DNA from: Neobacillus pocheonensis
Lineage (GTDB): Bacteria; Bacillota; Bacilli; Bacillales; Cytobacillaceae
Length of the DNA stretch: 64,000 nucleotides
NCBI GenBank assembly: GCA_023702235.1
Contig: JAMQCR010000003.1
Span: 520,501-584,500, forward strand
Direction: 5' to 3'
A program made the translations under genes and the position numbers. The notes below the pieces were generated by a model that saw nothing but the letters and a program-made list of their open reading frames with translations, was not told the DNA's origin and ran no database searches. This document shows, piece by piece, positions 63,902 to 64,000 of the stretch (within the stretch, counting starts at the first letter, position 1; every line of letters starts with the position of its first letter).

Positions 63902-63930
63902 GTAACGTTACGTACTTTTTGTAACATTAC
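63902..63930. promoter_or_regulatory. Paired GTAACrTTAC operators, right pair
   Basis: GTAACGTTAC (63902-63911) and GTAACATTAC (63921-63930), centres 19 bp apart, mirror the left pair. They probably control a divergent plus-strand gene lying beyond the window end; AAGGGGGGT follows. Confidence 0.55.
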
Positions 63931-64000
63931 AAGGGGGGTATTCGGGCTGAATTCTCCCAAGCGTATGCGGAGTTAAGCAAATTACATAAATAAAAGCCTA

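Overview
The window is low-GC chromosomal DNA from a spore-forming Bacillaceae, most like the Neobacillus/Peribacillus/Priestia side of Bacillus. The evidence is strong GGAGG ribosome sites, frequent TTG and GTG starts, a T-box leader, GEMM-type c-di-GMP riboswitches, a ComK-family gene, an exosporium-protein-like gene, a collagen-repeat remnant and the small DUF1659/DUF2922/YvrJ genes.

Left part (1-18 kb) is an accessory patchwork. It opens with the C-terminal two thirds of a rifampicin phosphotransferase. A graveyard of broken genes follows (NCS1 permease, DUF4097 tails, ribulokinase start, Nudix, HTH-aminoglycoside phosphotransferase, collagen-like). Intact housekeeping-type genes come next: proline dehydrogenase, a T-box-controlled PNPOx-family gene, an FMN reductase, a chloramphenicol-phosphotransferase-like kinase and DinB. 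IS1182-like and IS91-like remnants and a replication-protein-like gene lie among them. Degenerate intergenic repeats ending in GGGCGC terminator hairpins separate many of these genes. At 14.4 kb a c-di-GMP-I-like riboswitch, whose SD can be masked by CCTCC, precedes two overlapping tiny genes.

Middle part (18.3-41.3 kb) is a large Wzx/Wzy-type exopolysaccharide operon: chain-length regulator, tyrosine kinase, PHP phosphatase, an EAR-like antitermination RNA followed by a terminator, galU, initiating sugar transferase, fcl and gmd, O-acetyltransferases, flippase, several GT2/GT4 glycosyltransferases, Wzy polymerase, ugd and manC. A convergent LCP ligase gene ends it. Precursor genes point to a polymer containing fucose and glucuronic acid with acyl decoration, reminiscent of colanic acid. 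Many genes here carry single-base frameshifts (kinase Walker A, two acetyltransferases, flippase, acyltransferase, one GT, LCP), so either the locus is decaying or the sequence has residual indel errors.

Right part (41.5-64 kb) holds an IS3-family element beside a comK-family gene, an HTH gene with a conserved upstream repeat, a broken ywqG, DUF1659/DUF2922/YvrJ, a 10-unit 52-bp tandem array, an MFS exporter, a c-di-GMP-riboswitch-controlled L,D-transpeptidase, a DMT transporter, small secreted proteins, a LysM/SH3 protein, an iron alcohol dehydrogenase, and a secreted glycosidase-like protein behind a promoter with CcpA-type and paired palindromic operators. A 20-bp palindrome (TTAATCAAACGTTTGATTAA and variants) recurs at least nine times, mostly inside two families of intergenic repeats.

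A unifying reading is surface and biofilm biology: c-di-GMP sensing, EPS synthesis, cell-wall cross-linking and spore surface, in a region reshaped by repeats and insertion sequences.
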